Shown: positions 1 through 9,889 of the stretch, piece by piece
How positions within the stretch are numbered: position 1 is the first letter of the stretch
Layout: every line of letters begins with the position of its first letter
Source of the DNA: a virus
DNA length: 41,981 nucleotides
Virus record (IMG/VR): IMGVR_UViG_3300029787_000036
Location: 19,414-61,394 of that record
Strand: one strand, 5' to 3'
The notes under the pieces: generated by a model
Told to the model about the DNA's origin: nothing
The model's database searches: none
The model's input: only the letters and a program-made list of their open reading frames with translations
Translations under genes and position numbers: made by a program

Positions 1-2
1 TA

Positions 3-3000
3 CGTAATATTATATCGCAAGGACAAAAAGAAGATACTGCTATTGCGGAAGGTATGGTTAAAAAAGCTAAAGCAAATTTAACTAATGTTGAAAAAGATTT
101 AAGAGAACGATCAAAACAAGAAAAACAATTTAAACAAGTAGAAGAAGCTGTTGAAAAACAAGAAAAAACTGAACTAACAGGGTTTGCAAAAGAAGCTGAT
201 GAACTAAATCTTAACGAAAATAATGTATATGCTGGTTTAGAAAAAGCATTTACAGGAGTTAGAACTGATGAAGATACCACGATTGACCGTACAACAGGTA
301 GAACAGGCATTTCAGATGATGTGGACGATGCAGGACGACCAACCGATAAAGATCCCCAGAGAGTTAAACCATCTGTCGATTCAAGATTGGGAGAAGTTGG
401 GCTACCTATTTCAGATGACACTGGAGGAGAAGGACAACGAGGCACTGCATTAACTAATGATGCACAAAATTTATTAGATACTGTAGAAAAAGGAGGAATG
501 TTACCTTCTATTAACAATAATGTTAAACGTATATTGCAAGAAAATAATGTAGAAATAACTCCTCAGACTACACCTGAACAAGCTATTAATTTATTAAAAG
601 AAAAATCTAAAGAAAGACTCACCGCTACCGAAACGAGTGAAGTTGGAGCTGCAATTACAGCAGACAATATAAAACAATCTGACGTAAGATTTGCCCCATC
701 TGAAAAGCCAAAACTAGTTGATAATAGAAGTAAACCAGATTTAACTGTTACTAAAACAGAAACAGTAACAGGAGGTAGACAAGAGGGGCGTATCCTAGAT
801 CCTAGAGTAAGGAAACGAATATTTGATAAAATTAAATATAAAGAGCCTCTGAAGGCTAATATACTTCCAACCGCATTAAAAGATATTTATGGTGATGCGC
901 TATCTAAAGTTAAAATAACTAGAGAAAATACTTCTTATGCAGGGGGACACCATAATGGAGGGGTTGTTTTACAAGGTCGGTGGCCTCATGCTGTACCTAT
1001 CGCTCCAAATATAGTGGCACATGAGTTAGGACACGCATCACATTCATTATTGGGTAATTCTATTAATACTGATTCCGCAATACAAAAAGAACTTTCTGTA
1101 ATAGAAAACACGTTATACCCTGACCTTAGAAATAAAATACTTACTGCAGATAAACAGCAAAAAATAGACCCGTTAGACGTAGAGTTTTTTAATTATTTAT
1201 TATCCCCTGAAGAGATAATTGCTGAGTTTAATGCGTATAGAATACTACAGCCAGAACAAGCTAATAAAATAGCTCCTAATTTAGTAGATAAATTATCTTC
1301 AGTAGAATCAGCTAAAAATTTAGTTGTAGATAGAAAAACTTTCCCTAATGGGTATGGTACAATAGTAATAAGCGCCCCAGAATATTTTGATGGAGACTTT
1401 ACTAAACTTAACGCTTATATGGGACGTGCAGCAAAAAGAGCAGCAGATAAAGGACTCACCGCTACCGAAAAGAGTGAAAGTTTTATTTTTGGTGCGAGAG
1501 AAGGCGAAGTTACTAAAAAAGCATTATCAACCCAAGACGTTGAAAAGTTAACGAAGTTTTTGCCTCTACCGAGAGAAGAAATTGACGCTAGAATAAACAA
1601 TTTATATAAAACAAAACCAGAGGATGTAGAACCTAATACCCCTAAAGAATACTTGTTAAAGAAGATAAGTCCTATGTTCGCTTCCGTAGACGCAAGAGAA
1701 GCACAGCAAAGAAGATTTGATGAACAAGACTTAATATCACTGAAAGAGAAAAAATCTAGAGAAAAAGCTGAAGCTAAAAAGAAAGAGATAGAACTAGCTA
1801 AGAAAAGGACAGAAGACATAAAAGGTGCTAGTAAGTTTGCAAAGACGTTAAATCTTCAAGAACGAAATGCACGTATTGAACTTAATAAACAGTTTAAAGA
1901 CCGCTTTAACAAGAAAGCTGATTTAGTAGAAAAAGCTCAAGCTAAAGGTTTTAAACCTGAAAAAACAACTTTAGTTTCAGAAGGTAAGGGAGACAGAACT
2001 GAACGTGATTTGGATGTTGAACCAATAACAGACCCTACTACGTCAAAGGACAAAAAATTAATTTTAAATTTATTAGAGTCTAAACCAAAGGATAAAGAAG
2101 CGTTAGCTGCAAAGATGTACTTTAACAAAGTCGGCTCTACACTACAAGGTTTAGAACAGATAGTTTACGATGCTAAATATCAAAAAGAAAGATATAGAAA
2201 AGAACAGAAGGATAAACAAAAAAATCCTGAAACGTTAGAAGGTTTTATAACTTTTTTATCAGATAAAGGGTTAGGGGCAAAAACTTATACTTCTAAACAA
2301 CAAAGAATATTACGTTTACAAGAGTTTATAGAAGATAAATTTGCGGAAGGGTCGGGGGCAGAGAAAGCACGTCAAGCGATTAAGTGGATGAAGACCAACC
2401 TAACAGACGCAACTAATGATTATGTAACAACACGTCTGTCAGAAGAAACATTGAAAAAAACAGTAGCAGATCAGTTTCTTGGTCATAGCATAATGTATCT
2501 ACCAAGCGAAAACATAAGTGATTTAGCTGACACTTTATCCCCTAATGTGCGAGGATTACTAGCAGAAGGTGATCTGAAAAACGCGTTAACTGCTATGCCT
2601 TTACCAAAAACCATAAAAAATCTAGGCAAAAAATTAGCAGAAAACATCGGTGACACTAAGATAAAGATAGTCTCTAGTATCCCTGATAACATGGTTGGTT
2701 TATTTGACCCAAAAACAAATACTATAAAAATAAGTGAAACTGAAGGTATGAACTCGCATGTTCTTTTACATGAAGTAGTTCACGCTGTTACTTCTGCAAC
2801 CTTAGCAAAGAAGAGTCACCCTATGACTAAGCAGCTTAACGCGTTATACAACGATGTTAAAGGTAACATGGGGACGGCTAGAGGTTCTGAAAATTTAGAT
2901 GAGTTTGTTTCAGAGGCTTTTAGTAATCCAGAGTTTCAGGCAGAACTGGCATCAATTAATCCAAAAGGCGATCCTATAAATGCGTTACAAAGATTCATTA

Positions 3001-6000
3001 ATGCAGTTGCTAATTTCATAAAACGTATGACGGGTGGTAAATTAAAACTAAAACAAACAGATGCTCTATCAGAATTTAGCGATCACGTAGAAGCTATCAT
3101 AGCTCCAGCTCCGAAGTACAGAGATGCTAACAAGTTAAGCATGTTCTCCACTAAAGATGGTGTTTCAAAGTATATGAAAACTTGGAGCAATAACATAAAA
3201 GACGTTTATACTGGTAAAGGTGCTGATCCAAGTTTAGGGCAAACGGCTATTAATTCTGTTTACGAAATGAGTAGAACAGCTAGAGCTTTGTCTTTACAGG
3301 TTCTTGATACTCAGTCCTTGGGGGATGTTGCGAGGAGTTCAGGGTATCAGCAGACTGGTATATTAACACATGAAGACATAGAAAACCAACGTGGGGATAT
3401 GGATAAAGCAGATAAAGTCTTTACTGCAGTATCGGAAAAAATATCTAAATGGTTCGGAGATAATCCTAATCTTATAAAGCACTTTGACAATCTTATTTAT
3501 CATCCAGAGTACGGTGCTACTTTATATCAAGTAGATCCAAATAAAAAAGAAAGTGATTATCGTGATAAAAATGGTATACCTAAAACCATAGATGGCAATA
3601 ATCAAGTTGAAGCTTGGAAAAGGGGGCAACAGGAGTGGAATAAGTTAGGTACTAGAGGCAAAGAAGTATTTAACGAAATGCGAGCCTACTATCAAAAACA
3701 ATATGACAAGTTAGAAAAAGTTCTTTACGGAGAGATAGATAGCACTGACATGGATAAAGAAGCAAAGGACTCTTTAAAAAATGATGTATTTAAAAAACTT
3801 TTTGCTAAAAATAAATTAAACGTATATTTCCCCTTAATGCGTGATGGTAGGTATAAATTAAGTTATGAGCTTAAAGATAAAACAGGGAAAGATCCATATG
3901 TAGTGCAAATGTTCCAGACTAAAATACAAAGAGATATAGAGTTAAAAAGAATAAAAGACAATGATATAGCCGTTGGAGAAATAAAGACAAGCGATACTTT
4001 GGATGTAGACCGTGAAATGTTTAATAATGCGCCAAGCGACTCCTTTATAAGTGATGTGTTAAATATATTAGATGCAAACTTAAAAGGCGATCCAAAAGCT
4101 AGGAAAGCAGTTACTGATGACTTTATAAGTTTATATATAAATACTTTACCTGAAACATCTTTTGCTAGGTCATTGCAACCACGTAAAGGCAATCCAGGGT
4201 ACAATATAGACGCTCTAGAAGCTTTTAAAACAAAGGGGTTTGATCTGGGTAGGCAAATCGCTAGAATATCTAACGGGTCAAAATTACGTGCTAGAGCTGC
4301 GGAAATTAGAGAGATTATGAAAGGAGGAGCTAAAAATGCAAAAATACCTAAAAGCATTACGGGTAAATTTGCAAAGGGGTTAGAACCTACTTTTGAGGCT
4401 GTAGGTAATGAGTTGCTAGAAAGAATTAGATTTGCAACTGCAGGTGCAGACAACAAAAAATTAGAACGGTTTGTGAAGTCCGCAAACCAAACTGCGTTCC
4501 TTTTTACTATTGGTACAAACCCATCTTCTGCTCTGGTTAATCTTTCTCAAATACCAATCGTTGTGTTTAATTATTTAGGTGGGCAATTTGGGTTTACAAA
4601 AAGTTTTAAAAACTTAGGAAAATCTTACAAACTAGTCCAACAGTCAGGTAGGTCTTTAGACAGTTTTTATGATTATGACAACGAAACTGGAGAACTTACT
4701 GTTCGTAAAGATTTAGACAATCGTATTGATGATAAAATGTTAGAAAAAATAAAACCTCTTGTAAAACTGGGACTACAAAGAGGTTTGTTAAATAGAAGTT
4801 TTATAGCTGATGTGTTGGGTATTAATGAACGAGGTAGAAAACAACAAGGTTCAGTTATGGATAAACTTACTGGTGCTAGCGCAATCGCGTTTAATGCAGC
4901 TGAACGTCTTAATAGACAGGTTACTATGTTATCAAGTTATAACCTAGTATTAGAAGCATTAGAGACGGGTAAACCTTTCTCCAGTATGTACGAGGGCAAA
5001 GTAATTTTTCCTAAAAATATGTCAGAGCCACAACGCCAAGAGTTCGCAGCGAAAGAAGCCTTATATATGACCCAACAAACAAATGGCGGTGCGGTGTTAG
5101 AAACTGCCCCTCGTGTAGCGCAACAAGGTCTTGGTCGTGTGGCTATGATGTATAAAACGTTTGGAGCAAGAATGTACTACACTATGCTCAAGACTGCCAA
5201 GATTGCGTTAGATAGTGATCCATCAATATCTAAAGAAGATAGAAAAGTGGCTTTTAAACAATTAGTGGGCGTTACTGGCACATCTTTTTTCCTTGCAGGT
5301 CTACAAGGTATCCCAATATACGGTGCTGTAAAAGTGATAGCTAATTCGTATTTGGCTTTGTTTGGTGACGAAGATGATGAAGATTTTGATACTTTGGTTA
5401 GGAAACAATTTGGTGAACTAGGGTATAAAGGGGTTATAGCAGAGTTTACGGGAATAGATATGGCTGACCGTATAAAAATGACTGGGTTGTTGTTTCAAGA
5501 AAACAAATTTAATTCAGATCAATCCATAGAAGAAGAAATATTTGGTCACCTTGGAGGGCCTTTTGTAAGTGTATTGAAAAAACTTGGGAGGGGCGTTTCA
5601 GATATTGCGGATGGAGAAATACAACGTGGCATGGAAAGCCTACTTCCTACAGGTGTTGCTAATTTTTGGAAAGCAACTTTCGGTAGAGTTGCACGTGAGG
5701 GCTACTTAACAAGACGTGGCGACCCAATATATGACGACATAACGGGTACAGAACTTTTCTTTTTAGCGTTTGGACTTCCTCCTACAGAGTATACATTTAG
5801 ACAATCTAAAAATAGAGACATTGTTAAACTAGGTAAAAAACTTGCTAAGAAAAGATCATCTCTTTTAAAAGATTTATATTTAGCAACAGAAAACTTTGAT
5901 TACGAACGTGAATTACAAGTCTTAAAAGAAATAGACACGTATAATAATAAAGTAGCCTCTAAATTTCCTGGGGCGGTTATTGATTCAAAAACAGAAAAAC

Positions 6001-6107
6001 GTTCTTTAGAGACGCATAGAAGAACTACCGCAAACATGTATAATGGTGTAAACGTAAGCCCTATCATACGAGATTCGTTATTGGAATTAGATCGGGAATA
6101 CGGATAA
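3..6107 (+). CDS. Giant polyvalent virion-type protein, 5'-partial
   Basis: The reading frame is open back to the window edge, so the first in-frame ATG at 54 is probably internal. More than 2,030 residues are visible. Numbering from that ATG, two zinc-peptidase motifs stand out: HELGH at 323-327, followed by a glutamate-bearing AEFNAYR helix, and HEVVH at 906-910, followed by DEFVSEAF. Lysine/glutamate-rich coiled-coil stretches lie around 540-720. A hydrophobic stretch near 1742-1771 could be membrane active. Architecture and length fit the polyvalent or internal virion proteins of phages, which are injected with the DNA and act on the host (family knowledge). The last gene before a convergent junction, it probably ends the late operon. 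Which targets the peptidases cleave cannot be told from sequence. Confidence 0.72.
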   Translation, partial: RNIISQGQKEDTAIAEGMVKKAKANLTNVEKDLRERSKQEKQFKQVEEAVEKQEKTELTGFAKEADELNLNENNVYAGLEKAFTGVRTDEDTTIDRTTGRTGISDDVDDAGRPTDKDPQRVKPSVDSRLGEVGLPISDDTGGEGQRGTALTNDAQNLLDTVEKGGMLPSINNNVKRILQENNVEITPQTTPEQAINLLKEKSKERLTATETSEVGAAITADNIKQSDVRFAPSEKPKLVDNRSKPDLTVTKTETVTGGRQEGRILDPRVRKRIFDKIKYKEPLKANILPTALKDIYGDALSKVKITRENTSYAGGHHNGGVVLQGRWPHAVPIAPNIVAHELGHASHSLLGNSINTDSAIQKELSVIENTLYPDLRNKILTADKQQKIDPLDVEFFNYLLSPEEIIAEFNAYRILQPEQANKIAPNLVDKLSSVESAKNLVVDRKTFPNGYGTIVISAPEYFDGDFTKLNAYMGRAAKRAADKGLTATEKSESFIFGAREGEVTKKALSTQDVEKLTKFLPLPREEIDARINNLYKTKPEDVEPNTPKEYLLKKISPMFASVDAREAQQRRFDEQDLISLKEKKSREKAEAKKKEIELAKKRTEDIKGASKFAKTLNLQERNARIELNKQFKDRFNKKADLVEKAQAKGFKPEKTTLVSEGKGDRTERDLDVEPITDPTTSKDKKLILNLLESKPKDKEALAAKMYFNKVGSTLQGLEQIVYDAKYQKERYRKEQKDKQKNPETLEGFITFLSDKGLGAKTYTSKQQRILRLQEFIEDKFAEGSGAEKARQAIKWMKTNLTDATNDYVTTRLSEETLKKTVADQFLGHSIMYLPSENISDLADTLSPNVRGLLAEGDLKNALTAMPLPKTIKNLGKKLAENIGDTKIKIVSSIPDNMVGLFDPKTNTIKISETEGMNSHVLLHEVVHAVTSATLAKKSHPMTKQLNALYNDVKGNMGTARGSENLDEFVSEAFSNPEFQAELASINPKGDPINALQRFINAVANFIKRMTGGKLKLKQTDALSEFSDHVEAIIAPAPKYRDANKLSMFSTKDGVSKYMKTWSNNIKDVYTGKGADPSLGQTAINSVYEMSRTARALSLQVLDTQSLGDVARSSGYQQTGILTHEDIENQRGDMDKADKVFTAVSEKISKWFGDNPNLIKHFDNLIYHPEYGATLYQVDPNKKESDYRDKNGIPKTIDGNNQVEAWKRGQQEWNKLGTRGKEVFNEMRAYYQKQYDKLEKVLYGEIDSTDMDKEAKDSLKNDVFKKLFAKNKLNVYFPLMRDGRYKLSYELKDKTGKDPYVVQMFQTKIQRDIELKRIKDNDIAVGEIKTSDTLDVDREMFNNAPSDSFISDVLNILDANLKGDPKARKAVTDDFISLYINTLPETSFARSLQPRKGNPGYNIDALEAFKTKGFDLGRQIARISNGSKLRARAAEIREIMKGGAKNAKIPKSITGKFAKGLEPTFEAVGNELLERIRFATAGADNKKLERFVKSANQTAFLFTIGTNPSSALVNLSQIPIVVFNYLGGQFGFTKSFKNLGKSYKLVQQSGRSLDSFYDYDNETGELTVRKDLDNRIDDKMLEKIKPLVKLGLQRGLLNRSFIADVLGINERGRKQQGSVMDKLTGASAIAFNAAERLNRQVTMLSSYNLVLEALETGKPFSSMYEGKVIFPKNMSEPQRQEFAAKEALYMTQQTNGGAVLETAPRVAQQGLGRVAMMYKTFGARMYYTMLKTAKIALDSDPSISKEDRKVAFKQLVGVTGTSFFLAGLQGIPIYGAVKVIANSYLALFGDEDDEDFDTLVRKQFGELGYKGVIAEFTGIDMADRIKMTGLLFQENKFNSDQSIEEEIFGHLGGPFVSVLKKLGRGVSDIADGEIQRGMESLLPTGVANFWKATFGRVAREGYLTRRGDPIYDDITGTELFFLAFGLPPTEYTFRQSKNRDIVKLGKKLAKKRSSLLKDLYLATENFDYERELQVLKEIDTYNNKVASKFPGAVIDSKTEKRSLETHRRTTANMYNGVNVSPIIRDSLLELDREYG
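616..641 (+). repeat. 26-bp direct repeat, copy 1, inside giant gene
   Basis: Begins GACTCACCGCTACCGAAA and matches 1453-1478 at 25 of 26 positions. It encodes LTATETSE, and its GC-rich core stands out in an AT-rich gene. Confidence 0.8.
1453..1478 (+). repeat. 26-bp direct repeat, copy 2, inside giant gene
   Basis: Second copy of the repeat at 616-641 with one mismatch. It encodes LTATEKSE in the same frame, just downstream of the first peptidase region. Confidence 0.8.
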
Positions 6108-6129
6108 AAAGTACCCCCCGAAGGGGGTC
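6106..6129 (-). terminator. Rho-independent terminator of the leftward operon
   Basis: Read on the minus strand, ACCCCC and GGGGGT form a 6-bp stem with a TTCG tetraloop, followed after two bases by five Ts. It sits between the convergent ends of the giant gene and the leftward DNA-metabolism operon. The hairpin could weakly serve the plus strand too, but no T-run follows there. Confidence 0.75.
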
Positions 6130-6165
6130 AGTTTAGGGAGAGAAATATGATACCCCAATAATGTA

Positions 6166-6399
6166 TCACAGAACTCTCCAAACACGAACACCTAATTTTT
6201 TATTTTCTTCTCTAACCTGAGTTTCTATAGTCCAACCTTTGCGTTTGGCTATCTTATCCACCTGCTCTACACACTTTTCTGTGTTGATGCACAAGATGAA
6301 CACAGAGGAACTTGTTACCATGCTATCCCAGTTTACTATGATCCTCACACCATCAGGGTTTAAATCATCAATCTTTAGTATTCCCTGACGCATTTTCAC
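6166..6399 (-). CDS. Small conserved-looking protein of unknown function
   Basis: 77 residues if translation starts at the GTG at 6399; the ATG at 6393 would give 75. No clear ribosome binding site favours either. The gene overlaps the 3' end of the primase-helicase by 32 bp, so translational coupling is likely. The protein is a mixed alpha/beta domain with a basic middle (KIAKRKGW) and a conserved-looking end, LGVRVWRVL. No catalytic motif is visible. It is the last gene of the leftward operon and probably a replication accessory factor by position only. Confidence 0.6.
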   Translation of the reverse strand: MKMRQGILKIDDLNPDGVRIIVNWDSMVTSSSVFILCINTEKCVEQVDKIAKRKGWTIETQVREENKKLGVRVWRVL

Positions 6400-9124
6400 T
6401 ATCTATAGAACAATCTACCACGATTACATCAGTTGGAGGTAAGTTCATTTTTGTACCTTTGCTCAAACGCGACTTAGTACGTTTACCTCCCAGTTTGGTT
6501 ATAAGGTCTTGCACAAAAGAACTATAATTTATCTGTTGATCCCCACACCACTTCTTTAACGGTTTAGGTAGAAGATAAACTTTCTTTAGATCTGTTTCAT
6601 ATCGTGCAACAAGTTGTCCTCTAGCCAAAGATTCTGGAATAACTAAGTCTGTAACTCCATCTGCTCCTGCGCGAACATCGTCTGTGCTTTTTATCCACAG
6701 CACATTACTCCAGTGTTCATGTATGTAGTCGTTTAACGTGTCCTCTATGGATATACTCATATCATTTACACTGTATTTATTACTCTTCAATAGATCTACT
6801 GCCCATGCAAATAAATTCTTAATATCGTAATCTACAAGACCAATACGTTTTGCTATTATCAATCCTGTCATGGTACAAGAAACTAACACAGACCAAAATC
6901 TGTTTTCTGCAGAAAGCTTTGCCTTTTGATCCACTGATATTTGCACCTGACGAAGAAGTTTTCTTACTTCCTCTAAGTTATTCATCACGTACTGTATGTA
7001 TATCTTACCTGCATGACCGTAGTTCACATTTACTTCTTCTGCGAGTCTATCGGTCTCTGTTTTATCTTTAAGTATACTTTTTAAATTCTTAACACGACAT
7101 TCTAACACTCTCTGTGCTTCCGCTGTGGGCATGGATTTAACCATGCTTATCTTTTCTATCATGCTTGCGTTGGCTGATGAAACACAAATCAGTCTCCAAG
7201 GTTTACCTCTTTGACGCTCCACGTTACTATTTGCCGACATTCTACCTCTTTGTTTACCGCCTGTTAACTGATAAGCTAGTGAAGAAAACTCAGGGCCTTT
7301 CATTTCCGTAAGCTCATCCATGTAGAGAGGTAAGCTGTGATAGACCTCTCCTCTGTTCATCCTGTGGTTAAGTGTATCATATCTATCTGTTATTAATTCA
7401 GATGGGTCGCCCCATAAAGCTAACCCTGTTTTCATAGCCGTTGTCTTACCTACACCTGTAAGCCCATGTAAGTGCAAAGTTACGGCATTTATAGGAGTTA
7501 ATGCTACTAGTGGGGAACCAAAAGATGTGCCAACAACAAACTGGTGTAGTTCAAAATGTTCACGGTTGTAAAAGCTTGCTGTTTTTTTCCAACCCTCTAA
7601 AGTCCCCCTTGGTTCAAAATAACGAAACATCCCTGTTGTCGCTGTAGATGGAGGGTTAGATTTTATTCTATCTGCTTGTATTTCTTCCTTACCTACCACA
7701 AACCCTGTGAGTTCATCATCTACCCACCCAAATTGTCTACGTGCTTCATCAGCTTCACTCTGACTTTGCAGTTCATTAACCCATGTTGTTGTATATTTCA
7801 TAAGTTCATCCGTTCTAGTTACAGCTATGCCTTGCATAGATAGTTGTTTCCTTAGTTCTTCTTTTGAAGTCACCGCAGTTAGCGGTATAGTAAACTCTCT
7901 TACCCCATCTTTAGGTAAGTGCAATCGCATCACAATGGCTTCCCCTATCTCCGAATCACACACACGTTTGGTAACGTATAAGTCGTTCTGGTATATCATC
8001 TTGTCTTCTGGCTCACCATCACCGTCTATATTTCTTATGTATATGCCACCATTCGCACCTCTGAAGTATGGCTTTGGATACTCAGGTATACCGTCTTGTT
8101 TTGGGGCTTGTTTAATTTCTTTGCATAATTTAATTGGGGAGTTTATTTTTCCCCAATGAGAACAGTTTGGGCATATTTTTGGGTTATGTTCATCAAATGT
8201 AGTGCAATAAAAAGGGCCTTTTATAAGACTAACCTTCTCTTCTGTTAACGCCTCATCGTAACCGTCATGTCCCATAGATATAAAAGCTATGGCTTTTTCT
8301 TTATCTGCACATTTCTTAGCTATAGATAATCCTGCTCTCCACATAGGTTCACTTAATGTTTTTCTATTGTCTACTATGTGCTTTATTTGCCCACACCCAA
8401 CACCCTTTTGTATCTTCACTAACAAGTTTTTAAATTTATGCTCAGAGTTACGTATCAGGGCTTCTTCTAACGAACTTGTTCTTTCGTCAGGTTCTAATCT
8501 AGATGGCACTTTCATACCACCGCCTAGCAAATTAGAAAACTGTTCAAAGTCAATGAGGTCGGGTGCTGTATCCCCAAAGAACTCTACACTCTTTGTTATG
8601 CCTTTTTTATAATTGTTTGTATACGGAACTCGTAACACTCGCGCTCCATCTGCTGTCACAACTGGGTCTGCTAACAAGTTATGCTCAGTACATAAACTCT
8701 TTAGCTTGAGGGCCACTGGATACCAATCATCATAAGGTATGCTAGATTTTAACGCCCAGTACACATGTACCCCATTACCTGAGTTCACCATAACAGGTTT
8801 TGGTAGACCTATGTTCTTACAGAACAGCTGGCAAGCAACTAGAGCTTCCTTCTGATTAGGGTAGTCCTTACCCTCACCGCAATCTAAATCTAAGAAGAAA
8901 GAGCTAAGAGACTTTATGTTTTGTATTTTTCTTGATTGAGGAGTCTCAAACGTGGACAACCCAAAGTACACATTATAATTTTCTTCGTTTAAATTATTGG
9001 CAACATCTATGATTTGATCTATAGAGTTGTAAAACTTTTGTATGGTTCTATCTTCTTTAAACGCCCATACGCAGTAGAAGCCATTTGTATCTAGCACTCT
9101 ACTAAAAAATGTTTTTAATTCCAT
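6368..9124 (-). CDS. Primase-helicase: AEP-type primase fused to DUF927-like ATPase
   Basis: 918 residues. The N-terminal part carries FFLDLDCG (Asp79 and Asp81) and SGNGVHVYW (115-123), the DxD and SxGxGxH signatures of archaeo-eukaryotic-type primases. A Cys305, Cys318, Cys321 cluster (CPNCSHWG) may bind zinc. The C-terminal part has a Walker A motif, GVGKTT near 557-562, a Walker B motif with Asp603-Glu604 and a sensor-like CVSSAN, as in DUF927 helicases. It should unwind the fork and lay primers for the DNA polymerase. The start follows GGGTGG six bases upstream. Neighbours are the ssDNA-binding protein and the HTH gene. A plasmid-style initiator role is an alternative. Confidence 0.85.
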   Translation of the reverse strand: MELKTFFSRVLDTNGFYCVWAFKEDRTIQKFYNSIDQIIDVANNLNEENYNVYFGLSTFETPQSRKIQNIKSLSSFFLDLDCGEGKDYPNQKEALVACQLFCKNIGLPKPVMVNSGNGVHVYWALKSSIPYDDWYPVALKLKSLCTEHNLLADPVVTADGARVLRVPYTNNYKKGITKSVEFFGDTAPDLIDFEQFSNLLGGGMKVPSRLEPDERTSSLEEALIRNSEHKFKNLLVKIQKGVGCGQIKHIVDNRKTLSEPMWRAGLSIAKKCADKEKAIAFISMGHDGYDEALTEEKVSLIKGPFYCTTFDEHNPKICPNCSHWGKINSPIKLCKEIKQAPKQDGIPEYPKPYFRGANGGIYIRNIDGDGEPEDKMIYQNDLYVTKRVCDSEIGEAIVMRLHLPKDGVREFTIPLTAVTSKEELRKQLSMQGIAVTRTDELMKYTTTWVNELQSQSEADEARRQFGWVDDELTGFVVGKEEIQADRIKSNPPSTATTGMFRYFEPRGTLEGWKKTASFYNREHFELHQFVVGTSFGSPLVALTPINAVTLHLHGLTGVGKTTAMKTGLALWGDPSELITDRYDTLNHRMNRGEVYHSLPLYMDELTEMKGPEFSSLAYQLTGGKQRGRMSANSNVERQRGKPWRLICVSSANASMIEKISMVKSMPTAEAQRVLECRVKNLKSILKDKTETDRLAEEVNVNYGHAGKIYIQYVMNNLEEVRKLLRQVQISVDQKAKLSAENRFWSVLVSCTMTGLIIAKRIGLVDYDIKNLFAWAVDLLKSNKYSVNDMSISIEDTLNDYIHEHWSNVLWIKSTDDVRAGADGVTDLVIPESLARGQLVARYETDLKKVYLLPKPLKKWCGDQQINYSSFVQDLITKLGGKRTKSRLSKGTKMNLPPTDVIVVDCSIDSENASGNTKD

Positions 9125-9150
9125 AATGTTCCACCCTTATGAATATGTAA

Positions 9151-9191
9151 ATCACGACCAAAGAGGCATGGAGATCCCCTTCAGTCGTGAT
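9151..9191 (-). promoter_or_regulatory. Leader stem-loop before the primase-helicase gene
   Basis: ATCACGAC (9151-9158) and GTCGTGAT (9184-9191) form a perfect 8-bp inverted repeat with a 25-base loop. It fills the gap between the ssDNA-binding gene and the primase start, upstream of the ribosome binding site. No T-run follows, so it may be an RNA-processing or translation-control hairpin or a protein site rather than a terminator. Confidence 0.5.
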
Positions 9192-9203
9192 AATAGTCAA
9201 TGG

Positions 9204-9863
9204 TTAATCGTCATCCCAACCATCAACGATAGCACCTAAGTCGTCATCTTTGTCATCAGCGGGCGGAGGGGCTGACTTTTTAACAACCTTCTTAGGTTCT
9301 TCTACAGTATCCGACTCTTCCGCAAATGGGTCATCGGACTCTGCAACTGTAAACCCTTCTACATTATCAAAAGGGTTTCTTTCTTCCATAGGAATATATT
9401 TAACTACTTGTACGCCACGCAACCTTAAAGAGACGTTTTGTTTCCCCCCAAAATCATATGGTGTAAATTGTACAGCAACATTGACGGTACTGCCAGTGGT
9501 TAATAGAAAATCATTAGGTAACTTGTTACCCTTTGAATCAACTTGTAGAGGCTTTATAGTCGCTACGTTTTTATACGCACCCTTCAGGGTTGACTTATGA
9601 GTGTAAGTGCCATCATCGTCCTTCACAAAAGGATTCTCAAGCTTTTCTGCCCACTTATCTTTTCTATTATCTTTGTATGCAGTAGACATTGCTTGAAATA
9701 ATGACTTTGCTGTATCCTTTCCCATCCTAAACTGTATCGAATACTCAGCACTTGGTTCTGTTGCACCACACGCCACAGACCTGTTCTCCTTAGAATCAAA
9801 CCTATAAGTCTGATTTATTTTAGGCCATAAAGCCTCTACGTTCTTAATAATATATGTATCCAT
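9204..9863 (-). CDS. Phage ssDNA-binding protein, DUF2815/gp2.5-like
   Basis: 219 residues. An OB-fold-like body (about 1-165) is followed by a disordered, strongly acidic tail ending DDKDDDLGAIVDGWDDD. An acidic C-terminus with terminal aromatic/Asp residues is typical of ssDNA-binding proteins, which use it to recruit replication partners. The segment with FTPYDFGGKQNVSLRLRGVQ resembles the DUF2815 core. Its place between the HTH protein and the primase-helicase supports a replication role: coating single strands and helping recombination. GGAG lies just upstream of the ATG. A recombination-specific role is possible. Confidence 0.72.
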   Translation of the reverse strand: MDTYIIKNVEALWPKINQTYRFDSKENRSVACGATEPSAEYSIQFRMGKDTAKSLFQAMSTAYKDNRKDKWAEKLENPFVKDDDGTYTHKSTLKGAYKNVATIKPLQVDSKGNKLPNDFLLTTGSTVNVAVQFTPYDFGGKQNVSLRLRGVQVVKYIPMEERNPFDNVEGFTVAESDDPFAEESDTVEEPKKVVKKSAPPPADDKDDDLGAIVDGWDDD

Positions 9864-9889
9864 TTCGCTCTCCTAAGAGGTTATATTGT

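Noticed and set aside
1415-1819. Minus-strand frame with Ser/Phe-rich hydrophobic protein
   Set aside because: Antisense to lysine/glutamate-rich codons of the giant gene, which always gives Ser/Phe/Leu-rich frames.
3863-4456. Long minus-strand reading frame (197 codons) inside the giant gene
   Set aside because: It mirrors the well-formed plus-strand protein, has no ribosome site and no domain pattern.
6691-6699. TTATCCACA, a DnaA-box match
   Set aside because: Isolated copy inside the primase-helicase coding sequence; a second single copy at 17153-17161 is also in a gene. Neither is clustered nor near the iteron region.
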